Assembly (NCBI GenBank): GCA_943324415.2
Contig: CALPLN020000020.1
Coordinates: forward strand, 1-17,595
Direction of reading: 5' to 3'
Length of the DNA stretch: 17,595 bases
Source of the DNA: Sediminibacterium ginsengisoli
GTDB lineage: Bacteria > Bacteroidota > Bacteroidia > Chitinophagales > Chitinophagaceae
Of this stretch, positions 1 through 7,053 are shown one piece after another. Within the stretch, counting starts at the first letter, position 1; each line of letters opens with the position of its first letter. Both the position numbers and the translations under genes were made by a program. The notes below the pieces were generated by a model. The model was not told the origin of the DNA. It saw only the letters and a program-made list of their open reading frames with translations, and ran no database searches.

Positions 1-2725
1 CGGAGAAAATCAATAAACAATGTTTGATATTATTGAAGGCAAAAAACAACATGACCAATATCAATAGTAAAGCGACTGGTACTGCAATTTGCAATCGACT
101 TACTGCATGTTCTAGGTTTTCAAACTGTCCTCCATAAACCACATAATAACCCGGAGGAAATTGAATCGATTTTTTAACCTTATCCTGCACCTCTGTTACA
201 ACCGTCTTGACATCCTTGCCTCTCACATTAAATCCAACCACAATTCTTCTCGCAGCATCTTCTCTTTGTATTTGATAGGGTCCTTCCTCTATGCGCACCT
301 CGGCCAATTCATATAAAGGCACTTGCTTTCCATTTCCCACGGTTACCATCAAATTTTTTATTTGCTGCCAATCTTTCTTTTGGACCGAATTCAATCTCAC
401 AACTAAATCAAATCTTCTATCACCTTCAAAAACTTTTCCTGCCACACCTCCCGCATAAGCTGACTGAATCACTTGATTGACCTCTTTAATATTCGCGCCA
501 TATCTAGCTATCGCTGTTCTGTTAAAATGCACCACTACCTGAGAAATCCCTGTAACCGTTTCAGTGTATAGGTCTTTTGCCCCATCCACTTCCTTAATCA
601 AGTTTCCCATCAATGCTGCATACTTTGCTAAGCTATCTAAATTCTCTCCAAAAATTTTACAAGACACATCCTGTCTTGACCCTGTCATCAATTCATTAAA
701 GCGCATTTGAACAGGATATTGAAAACCAGAAGTAATACCTGGGACCTGCGACATCACTTTGCCCATGGTATCCGCTAACTGATCAAAGGTTTTGGCAGAA
801 ACCCAATCCTCTTTGTCTTTTAAAATAATCATCAAATCAGAAGCCTCCATAGACATTGGATCTGTCGGAATTTCTCCTGCGCCGATTTTGGTTACTATTT
901 TTTCAATCTCCGGAAAACGATCTAATAATAATTTAGATGCTTTTTGTGTCGCATCTAAAGTGGTATTCAATGAACTTCCACTCAGCATTCTTGTATCTAC
1001 GGCAAAGTCGCCTTCTTCTAATTTAGGGATGAACTCACCCCCAAGTGTCGTTAATAAAATCAAAGCGCCAACAAACACCGCAATCGTTACGCCTACAATT
1101 TGCTTTGGCATACTTAATGCCTTTTTTAACAATGGCTCGTAGAACGCTTCCAACTTTTGCATAAAGCGATCCGTCAATGTTTCTTTTTGTATCCTATTTC
1201 GATTCAATACCCAGGCACTCATCATAGGTACATAGGTAATAGATAAAATGAATGCCCCTATCAAAGCAAATGAAACAGTCTGCGCCATTGGCTTAAACAT
1301 TTTGCCTTCAATGCCCGTTAAGGATAAAATTGGCAAGTACACAATCAATATAATGATTTGACCAAAGGCGGCAGCACCCATCATTTTATTAGATACTTGA
1401 CCTACAATCGTATTCATTTCTTGCTTATCCAATTGATTGTGCGCTTCTTTTCTTGAACTATGGTATAATTGGTGCAATACTGCCTCTACAATAATTACAG
1501 CGCCGTCTACAAGCAAACCAAAATCTAAAGCACCCAGACTCATTAAGTTGCCGCTCACTCCAAAAAGATGCATTAAAATAAATGCAAATAACATGGACAA
1601 TGGGATGACTGAAGCAACCACTAAACCTGCTCTAAGATTACCTAAAAACAGGATCAATACAAAAATGACAATCAACGCGCCTTCCAATAAATTTTTGGAG
1701 ACCGTGCCAATTGCGTTGTTCACCATTTTAGTGCGATCTAAAAATGCTTCAATTACCACGCCTTCTGGCATTGACTCTTGAATGATTGCAATCTTAGATT
1801 TTATATCATCAATGACCTGTTTACTATTTTCACCTTTTAACATCATCACCACAGCCCCCGCTACTTCTCCTTCTGCATTGTATGCTGTTGCGCCAAATTT
1901 TGTCGCTTCTCCTAATTTAACCTGGGCTAGATCTCTAACTAAAAGTGGTGTTCCATTGGGCAATATTTTAACCGGGATACTGGCAATCTGATCCATACTG
2001 TCCACCATCCCTTCTGTTCTAATAAACAAGACACCAGGACCATGTTCAATATAAGCGCCTCCAGCATTTTGATTGTTATCGCTTAAAGCGGTATAGATGT
2101 CATTCACGGATACATCATATTGCTTTAGTAATTCAGGATTGACACTCACTTCAAATTGTTTCACTGCACCTCCAAAACTACTCACATCTGCCACACCAGG
2201 TGTGCCCAATAATTGCTTACGGACAATCCAGTCTTGCATCGTCCTAAGCTCTGTCAAACTATATCGACCTTCATACCCTTTTTTAGGTCTGACAACATAT
2301 TGATACACTTCGCCTAAACCTGTTGTCAATGGCCCTAACTCGGGGATCCCCATACCTTCTGGCATTTGTGATTTCACCGTAATCAATCGCTCGGAAACCT
2401 GCTGCCTTGCCCAATAAATATCAACGTCGTCATTGAAAACAAGGGTCACTAAACTTAACCCAAATCTTGAAAAACTTCTTTGTTCCAAAATTCCAGGTAC
2501 ATTTCGAGTCGCTTGTTCGATTGGTACTGTAATTAGTCGCTCCACATCTGGCGCACCAGCACTGGGAACAGAAGTAATAATCAATACTTGATTGTTGGTA
2601 ATATCAGGTACTGCGTCTATTGGAAGTTTGGAAATAGAATAAATGCCTCCAAGTAGCAAGGCGAATAAACCTAAGAGTACCACCAATTTATTCTTAATCG
2701 AAAACTGTATAATTTTTGATAACAT
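1..2725 (-). CDS. CzcA/CusA-type heavy-metal RND efflux pump, C-terminus cut by window edge
   Basis: Inner-membrane proton-driven metal pump of the HME-RND family. It starts at ATG 2725 (MLSKIIQFSIKNK, then the first membrane helix) and stays open through about 908 codons to the left edge. Full-length relatives are about 1,040 residues, or longer when fused to an outer-membrane factor, so the last helices are missing. Visible family signatures are the periplasmic segment AVPDITNNQVLI near residue 40, the helix-4 segment DFGLLVDGAVIIVEA with acidic residues D401, D407 and E414, and a porter-domain stretch GGEFIPKLEEGDFAVDTR. The three acidic residues match the proton-relay spacing of CzcA (D402, D408, E415). 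This favours divalent-cation (Zn/Co/Cd/Ni) pumps over Cu(I)/Ag(I) CusA, although substrate assignment from one motif is uncertain. It is last in view of a same-strand metal cluster. The partner CusB/CusC-like genes are not visible and may lie beyond base 1. I read no frameshift. Confidence 0.95.
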   Translation of the reverse strand, partial: MLSKIIQFSIKNKLVVLLGLFALLLGGIYSISKLPIDAVPDITNNQVLIITSVPSAGAPDVERLITVPIEQATRNVPGILEQRSFSRFGLSLVTLVFNDDVDIYWARQQVSERLITVKSQMPEGMGIPELGPLTTGLGEVYQYVVRPKKGYEGRYSLTELRTMQDWIVRKQLLGTPGVADVSSFGGAVKQFEVSVNPELLKQYDVSVNDIYTALSDNNQNAGGAYIEHGPGVLFIRTEGMVDSMDQIASIPVKILPNGTPLLVRDLAQVKLGEATKFGATAYNAEGEVAGAVVMMLKGENSKQVIDDIKSKIAIIQESMPEGVVIEAFLDRTKMVNNAIGTVSKNLLEGALIVIFVLILFLGNLRAGLVVASVIPLSMLFAFILMHLFGVSGNLMSLGALDFGLLVDGAVIIVEAVLHQLYHSSRKEAHNQLDKQEMNTIVGQVSNKMMGAAAFGQIIILIVYLPILSLTGIEGKMFKPMAQTVSFALIGAFILSITYVPMMSAWVLNRNRIQKETLTDRFMQKLEAFYEPLLKKALSMPKQIVGVTIAVFVGALILLTTLGGEFIPKLEEGDFAVDTRMLSGSSLNTTLDATQKASKLLLDRFPEIEKIVTKIGAGEIPTDPMSMEASDLMIILKDKEDWVSAKTFDQLADTMGKVMSQVPGITSGFQYPVQMRFNELMTGSRQDVSCKIFGENLDSLAKYAALMGNLIKEVDGAKDLYTETVTGISQVVVHFNRTAIARYGANIKEVNQVIQSAYAGGVAGKVFEGDRRFDLVVRLNSVQKKDWQQIKNLMVTVGNGKQVPLYELAEVRIEEGPYQIQREDAARRIVVGFNVRGKDVKTVVTEVQDKVKKSIQFPPGYYVVYGGQFENLEHAVSRLQIAVPVALLLILVMLFFAFNNIKHCLLIFS

Positions 2726-2755
2726 AAAAATATTTCTTATTCAACATAATGAATA

Positions 2756-2782
2756 GATAGGACTTACTTAAAAGGTCCTATC
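2756..2782 (-). repeat. Inverted repeat (possible RNA hairpin) between the 127-residue protein and the metal pump
   Basis: GATAGGAC (2756-2763) and GTCCTATC (2775-2782) are perfect 8-bp inverted arms around 11 bases. The repeat sits in the 83-bp gap just upstream of the pump start. On the transcribed strand no run of T follows the second arm, so it is a poor intrinsic terminator. It could be an mRNA processing or stability hairpin, an attenuator, or a protein-binding site. The arms are seen; any role is inferred. Confidence 0.6.
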
Positions 2783-2808
2783 AGATAATTGTAAAAAATG
2801 AAAATGAA

Positions 2809-3192
2809 TTACGCTCGTGGAGGCTGAAAGATTGCATTCAATTTTGTAGACAAATCGAATCGATCATCCACAACTGGATAAGTTCTATTGATCGCAAACT
2901 CTACTGGCTGTATGCTGAAATTTTTTGGAGCAAAGACGCTCACGAAATTCAAAAGAGAGATGGTTCTGTTCGATGACTTAAATGGCAATTCCATGTCTTG
3001 CTGAAAATCATTGTCATAAGTTTGAACAGAGAAATAATGCATGTCAATAAATCGACTAAAGCTAATGCTGCTTGTAATTTGTTGATGCGTTTTGTAATGC
3101 GCAAATAAGTTGGGCAGTTTCAATAATTGATAAGCCTCTGTAGCTCCGAGGAGATACAGAGACATCAAAAATATTGTTAGTGACTTTTTCAC
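2809..3192 (-). CDS. Small exported protein of unknown function associated with metal-efflux loci
   Basis: 127 residues starting with GTG at 3192. The N-terminus (MKKSLTIFLMSLYLLGATEA) looks like a signal peptide or short membrane anchor, which supports this start over the internal Met10. The mature part resembles uncharacterised small proteins that I recall next to CzcA/CusA pumps in Bacteroidota: QLLKLPNLFAHYKTHQQ, a central ISFSRFIDMHY, an acidic segment followed by MELPFK, and a C-terminal FQPPRA. It has no cysteines, so any metal binding would have to rely on His, Met and acidic residues. It lies 9 bp after the barrel gene and 83 bp before the pump, consistent with one operon. A role as a periplasmic accessory to the pump is a guess from position; no enzymatic motif is visible. 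Confidence 0.75.
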   Translation of the reverse strand: MKKSLTIFLMSLYLLGATEAYQLLKLPNLFAHYKTHQQITSSISFSRFIDMHYFSVQTYDNDFQQDMELPFKSSNRTISLLNFVSVFAPKNFSIQPVEFAINRTYPVVDDRFDLSTKLNAIFQPPRA

Positions 3193-3201
3193 CTTCTAAA
3201 G

Positions 3202-4005
3202 TTAAGGCTTTTTTCGTTGTTTTAACTTAGGTAAAGCATTGAAAAGCAGGTAATCCACACTAAGATAGACACTGTTATTCGTCATCCTATTGGTCTTATC
3301 CAATAAAGCGAATCGATAACCTAGGTTAACTTTTGCTTGGCTGTTAAAAATCATTTGAATAGACGGAGCCGCATCCAAATATTGCCCTTTACCAGACAAA
3401 AGTTTTTGACCCAATAATTCTAAGTAAAGATTGACATTGGTTTGCCCATAGGAGGAATAACGCTTGGGATAGATTAACAATCCATTGGAAAAACTATACT
3501 GAAAGGCACTCCTTCCATAATGTTGACTCCAAACTTGTTTCTGAACATACCCCATAGTAAGTGAACTAGCCCACTTGTGCTTTAACTGAGTTATAATCAA
3601 ACCTGCGCCTTGCACAGATTCTTCGCCATCTAATAAAACCGCACTAGTATGAACCGCTCGACGATTGGTATGGATTGTCTTTGCATACAATGCCAAACGA
3701 GTATGTGCATACATCGCATCTTTTGTATAAAAACGATATTGTGCATAGGCGTCTGTACCACCATAATTTGTACCTAGGTAAAGAGATGATTTTTTACTTA
3801 GTCCAAGTTGAATTTGGGTATATTGATTGTTTCGATTGGTATTGCCGCCCATTTTTTGAAAACTATGTTTCAAGCCGATCGCCCTTGCAGGTTTGGTGCT
3901 TGCAGGTTCTGTGAAAACATACAACTCCTGTGCAACTAGAGGTAATACCATAAAAATAAAAAGAATCAATCCGCAAAAACGAATGGATATCATTTTACTA
4001 TTCAT
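3202..4005 (-). CDS. Predicted outer-membrane beta-barrel-like protein of the metal cluster
   Basis: 267 residues. A signal peptide runs to about residue 25 (hydrophobic FCGLILFIFMVLPLVAQ). The mature start ELYVFTEPASTKPARAIGLK is of a kind often seen in Bacteroidota metal-resistance clusters. The rest consists of short alternating polar/aromatic strands (for example YAQYRFY, SLTMGYVQKQVW, NVNLYLELLG, KVNLGYRFALL) typical of an outer-membrane barrel. I see no metal-binding cysteine cluster. The ATG at 4005 overlaps the end of the upstream HMA gene by 8 bp, suggesting translational coupling; Met5 (3993), just after that stop, is an alternative start. It may be a porin-like or assembly component that works with the HMA protein and pump, but its substrate is unknown. 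Confidence is good for a real secreted protein and moderate for the barrel. Confidence 0.8.
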   Translation of the reverse strand: MNSKMISIRFCGLILFIFMVLPLVAQELYVFTEPASTKPARAIGLKHSFQKMGGNTNRNNQYTQIQLGLSKKSSLYLGTNYGGTDAYAQYRFYTKDAMYAHTRLALYAKTIHTNRRAVHTSAVLLDGEESVQGAGLIITQLKHKWASSLTMGYVQKQVWSQHYGRSAFQYSFSNGLLIYPKRYSSYGQTNVNLYLELLGQKLLSGKGQYLDAAPSIQMIFNSQAKVNLGYRFALLDKTNRMTNNSVYLSVDYLLFNALPKLKQRKKP

Positions 4006-4558
4006 AGACTAAGCTTTGAACACCAAAACCAGCATCTGTCACTGCAGATTTAATTTGATCAACCACAACGCTCTTGCCAGATTTAAACGTGAGGATATAT
4101 TTAGACTGCTCAATATCCACTTTTACATCCGCAACAAAATCCAAACTAGTTAAAGCCTTGAAAATTGCTTTTGAACACATAGAGCAAGTCAAACCAGATG
4201 CAACTAAAGTAACTTTCTTGATTTCTGCAGGCGGGGTTGCTTCACGTTCATATTTACAGCACTCATGCAAAGCATCATAAGCCGATTTTGTTGCTGTTTT
4301 ATGCTCTGTGTCATAACCTACTGCAGCTACAGCTGATTCAATTTTATCTAAATTGGTTTTGCCGTCAAAAATCAAGGTCAATAACTTGGCATCCATATCC
4401 CAACTTGCAGAACTTGCACCCGCAGACTTAGCAGCTTTTTCAATACTTGATTTACACATGCCACAGTTGCCTGCCACTTTTAACTTTGTAGTAGTTTGCG
4501 CATTGGCGGAAAACAGCGTGGCAATCATTAAGCCACTTAATAGGAATAATTTTTTCAT
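3998..4558 (-). CDS. Secreted protein with two heavy-metal-associated (HMA) domains
   Basis: 186 residues, with signal peptide MKKLFLLSGLMIATLFSANA. Two HMA (ferredoxin-like copper-chaperone) domains follow. The first, about residues 23-85, has GNCGMCKSSIE with C32 and C35. The second, about 114-183, has GLTCSMCSKAI with C125 and C128. Both carry the CxxC metal site of Atx1/CopZ-type domains, which usually bind Cu(I) and sometimes Zn(II) or Cd(II). The linker adds HECCKYER (H98, C100, C101), a further possible thiolate site seen in Bacteroidota HMA proteins. Because it is exported it probably acts as a periplasmic metal scavenger or donor rather than a cytosolic chaperone, which is inference. 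It starts at ATG 4558, 92 bp after the Cys-rich small gene, and its stop overlaps the barrel gene start. Confidence 0.93.
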   Translation of the reverse strand: MKKLFLLSGLMIATLFSANAQTTTKLKVAGNCGMCKSSIEKAAKSAGASSASWDMDAKLLTLIFDGKTNLDKIESAVAAVGYDTEHKTATKSAYDALHECCKYEREATPPAEIKKVTLVASGLTCSMCSKAIFKALTSLDFVADVKVDIEQSKYILTFKSGKSVVVDQIKSAVTDAGFGVQSLVYE

Positions 4559-4602
4559 AAAATAATTTTAATATTTGAAACTGGAAATACAATAAATGGA
4601 TC

Positions 4603-4621
4603 TGGTAAAATAAATTTACCA
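4603..4621 (-). promoter_or_regulatory. Short dyad over a possible promoter upstream of the HMA gene
   Basis: TGGTAAA (4603-4609) and TTTACCA (4615-4621) form a 7-bp perfect inverted repeat with a 5-base spacer, in the gap before the HMA gene. On the minus strand the dyad contains TAAATTTA, one base off the Bacteroidota -7 element TAnnTTTG, with a TTG 21 bases further upstream. It could therefore be an operator covering an internal promoter. The dyad is seen; promoter and operator roles are tentative. Confidence 0.35.
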
Positions 4622-4650
4622 AGTCCAATGATGTTCAGACAACATTAAAA

Positions 4651-5010
4651 TCAAATTAAATAAAGACAATCTAAGGCATAGATTGGCGGCCCAGTAAAAA
4701 GTAGCCCCTTCTTTGAATGAAACTGGCGTTCTGCTTTTTCTGTGACTTTAGGGGTAGCTAAATAAGCATAAATTACGGCCGGTGTAGCTGCAACAAATAA
4801 AGGATGTTTTGCAGCCGGCAGTTCAGCGGATTGATGTAAATCCTGCTTTTTTATGTACGTAGTTTTTTCTGCACAACAGGTATCTTTTTTATTCGACTTG
4901 CCACAAAAACACTTTTGAACTTTTCCAGCACAAAGATGTGCTTTTACAGTAGCTCCAATACTGGAGAAACTATACACAAATAAAAGTAGTATGGTCAAGA
5001 TTTGCTTCAC
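4651..5010 (-). CDS. HYC_CC_PP-like small exported Cys-rich protein
   Basis: 119 residues with a GTG start at 5010; an in-frame TAA lies only three codons upstream (5020-5022), which rules out a longer form. An N-terminal hydrophobic segment (ILTILLLFVYSFSSIGA) implies export. The mature protein has H25-L-C27, then CFC (C34, C36), the pair C45-C46, and near the C-terminus GPPIYALDC. This order (H-x-C, CC, PP) matches the Bacteroidota family named HYC_CC_PP after those motifs, here with HLC in place of HYC. The family's function is not known to me. Six cysteines and several histidines, together with the HMA and pump genes downstream, suggest periplasmic metal binding, which is inference. The gene begins 15 bp after the porin stop and may share its transcript or use its own promoter. 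Confidence 0.82.
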   Translation of the reverse strand: MKQILTILLLFVYSFSSIGATVKAHLCAGKVQKCFCGKSNKKDTCCAEKTTYIKKQDLHQSAELPAAKHPLFVAATPAVIYAYLATPKVTEKAERQFHSKKGLLFTGPPIYALDCLYLI

Positions 5011-5014
5011 AATA

Positions 5015-5048
5015 CAAAGTTAGGACTAATTGATAAAATTCCACCAAA
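5015..5048 (-). promoter_or_regulatory. Candidate promoter for the metal cluster
   Basis: On the minus strand TTTG (5045-5048) is followed after 22 bases by TAACTTTG (5015-5022), an exact fit to the Bacteroidota -7 consensus TAnnTTTG. The -33 half lies inside the porin 3' end. The -7 box ends only 4 bases before the GTG start of the HYC_CC_PP-like gene, so a transcript from here would be nearly leaderless for that gene but normal for the HMA gene further down. The match may be chance. Confidence 0.35.
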
Positions 5049-7053
5049 TTCCGACTCTTAACCATGTACCCGTTCCTGGATAATTGGGCGCGGTGAAATG
5101 ATAACGTGTACCTAGTTGATTACTAGTCGCTAATAAAGTATTCAACTGCTCCATGCGAATAAACCCTTTGAATCTATTGATCCTAAAATTTAAAAAGGCA
5201 TTGGCAATAGGTCTATTCTTGGTGGTAAATTGATCTTGAAGATAAAATTGTCCAGTCAATGGCATATACCCATCCGCCTGAAATGATGAATGGTAGATCA
5301 ATTCTATACCCGTTGAGAGATATAAGTTTTTAAAGAAATTGCCTTCAAAGGCAACCCTTTGTCTTGTGAAGAGAACAGGAAGATGCAATGGCGCATTTGG
5401 ATCAATTACCTGCAAAGTGAACTCATTGTACCAATTCCAATACCGACTTAATTTCACTTGGTGTGACACAGTTCCTTTGGCATAACTTAATGTTTTATCG
5501 TAGACCATCGGCTGATACCCTGAACTAAAGTACTGATAATTTTGGATGAGCTTATACTGAAACGAAACTGCTAGACCACGGCTTATTTGGTTCCATAAAC
5601 CGCCTAACTCAATGATGTTTTCTTTGTCTATATTTTGTCTTTCTACAACTGGGAATGCGGTGATTCCAAGACGATTGAATGAGGGTGTACGATTGGAGTT
5701 TTGCATCCACAATTCCAACTTATCCCCTTTTTTATTGACCATGCTACTTAAAGACAACTGTGCTTCATAATCGCCTGCATGATACCCATTTAAAAATAGT
5801 TTTCCGGATGCTTGGATATCCCAACGAAGATTCTTGGTTTTATTTTTATAGACACCCAGTCCATACAAATCATGATTGGCCCATCTTATCAATGTGTCTT
5901 TAAAATTCAATTGCTGATAACCCATTCCTATTTGTAAATACTGATTGGGATTTGTTTTCTCTGGAAAAGAAACTAAACTAAATTCATTGGTAAATCTTTT
6001 CCAATTGTCTTGAAACAATATCGCCTCACCCACAACCCCTTTATAATTAAAATATTGTTGATAATTCAATGCATTGGGATTGGCATCGGCAAAAATAAAT
6101 TGATTGGACTGGTATTTTATTTCATTCTGAAATCTAAGTCTAGGATAAAATAAATAGGTTGTAACGGTATCTTTAACCACTGAATCTTTTTGGCCAAAAT
6201 CATAGGTCTGCTTCCATACAAAACTTTGCTCCTTATACGTTGACCCAGTTGCAATATTGGTATTGAACGGGTTTCTAAAAGAAGCGCCACTTACACCTAG
6301 TTTGGTTTCTAGCTCATATGGATTATTCAATGAAAGACTATCGATCAAAGCGCTATTCACTAAGCCTCCATTTTCAGAAGATGCAGACTTATTCGACAAC
6401 ATCACCCAAGAAGAGGTATAACGTTTGCGTTTAGATTGATAATTTGCTGTAATGCGCATATTATTCAAATTCGCATGTTGATTTTTTAAATTTCCAGGCG
6501 CATTGCTGAAACGATAGGCAAAAGAATAATTGAACTGTTTTGTTTTATTTTGAGTGTGGAGTATTTCCATTAACTGCTCCCCTTTTCCTCCTAACAGATA
6601 ACCTAATTCAGTATATGGTTTTGTTGTTTGAAAAAACGGAGTTTGCTCCAATGTATAATTGTACACCTCATATGCCCTGAAACCGGCGTCCCATCCACCT
6701 CTCTGCAATGGGTTGAACAAGTATGACTTACTGGCATTGCCTAAATTGCCTAAATGATAATTGGTATAGGGCAAAATGAATTTTGAATAGAAATCAGCGA
6801 TAGAAGTATCCATTTTCTGAATGACTAGACTGTTGTACAATCTGTAATAAATAGCAATGGAATCTTCGGATTTGTCTCTTTTTTGTAAAGAGTCCGTTCC
6901 GCCTCCACCTCCTCCACTAAATGAATTAAAGCGCATATTCTGCGCTTCCAGTTGTCCTAGAAAAAGACAACTGACCAAACAACATAAAAAAATGATAGGT
7001 TTAGGGCTCATTTTAGGAATTAGGCTAGTTCTATTTGAAATAGATTGCGACAT
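5026..7053 (-). CDS. Putative outer-membrane porin (Porin_10-type)
   Basis: 675 residues. An N-terminal extension is followed by a clear signal peptide (PIIFLCCLVSCLFLGQLEAQ). The mature protein starts with a Gly-run (SGGGGGGTDSLQKRD) and then EDSIAIYYRLYNS...DTSIADFY, a layout I recognise from the Bacteroidota 'putative porin' family. The remainder is alternating amphipathic strands rich in Tyr, Trp and Asn, with a terminal strand ending GIWWNFIN, as expected for a barrel inserted by the BAM machinery. Its start ATG overlaps the PNP stop by one base (TAATG), indicating translational coupling. Met15 (ATG at 7011) would give a more standard signal peptide and is a credible alternative start. 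Solute specificity cannot be read from sequence; coupling to a nucleoside phosphorylase hints at, but does not prove, nucleoside-related uptake. Confidence 0.88.
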   Translation of the reverse strand: MSQSISNRTSLIPKMSPKPIIFLCCLVSCLFLGQLEAQNMRFNSFSGGGGGGTDSLQKRDKSEDSIAIYYRLYNSLVIQKMDTSIADFYSKFILPYTNYHLGNLGNASKSYLFNPLQRGGWDAGFRAYEVYNYTLEQTPFFQTTKPYTELGYLLGGKGEQLMEILHTQNKTKQFNYSFAYRFSNAPGNLKNQHANLNNMRITANYQSKRKRYTSSWVMLSNKSASSENGGLVNSALIDSLSLNNPYELETKLGVSGASFRNPFNTNIATGSTYKEQSFVWKQTYDFGQKDSVVKDTVTTYLFYPRLRFQNEIKYQSNQFIFADANPNALNYQQYFNYKGVVGEAILFQDNWKRFTNEFSLVSFPEKTNPNQYLQIGMGYQQLNFKDTLIRWANHDLYGLGVYKNKTKNLRWDIQASGKLFLNGYHAGDYEAQLSLSSMVNKKGDKLELWMQNSNRTPSFNRLGITAFPVVERQNIDKENIIELGGLWNQISRGLAVSFQYKLIQNYQYFSSGYQPMVYDKTLSYAKGTVSHQVKLSRYWNWYNEFTLQVIDPNAPLHLPVLFTRQRVAFEGNFFKNLYLSTGIELIYHSSFQADGYMPLTGQFYLQDQFTTKNRPIANAFLNFRINRFKGFIRMEQLNTLLATSNQLGTRYHFTAPNYPGTGTWLRVGIWWNFIN

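Noticed and set aside
792..2303. Several plus-strand open frames of 68-116 codons
   Set aside because: They lie antisense to the metal pump, whose minus-strand reading has continuous family similarity; they show no recognisable protein features.
3675..4565. Plus-strand open frames opposite the barrel and HMA genes
   Set aside because: They are antisense shadows with low-complexity translations, while the minus strand encodes convincing secreted proteins.
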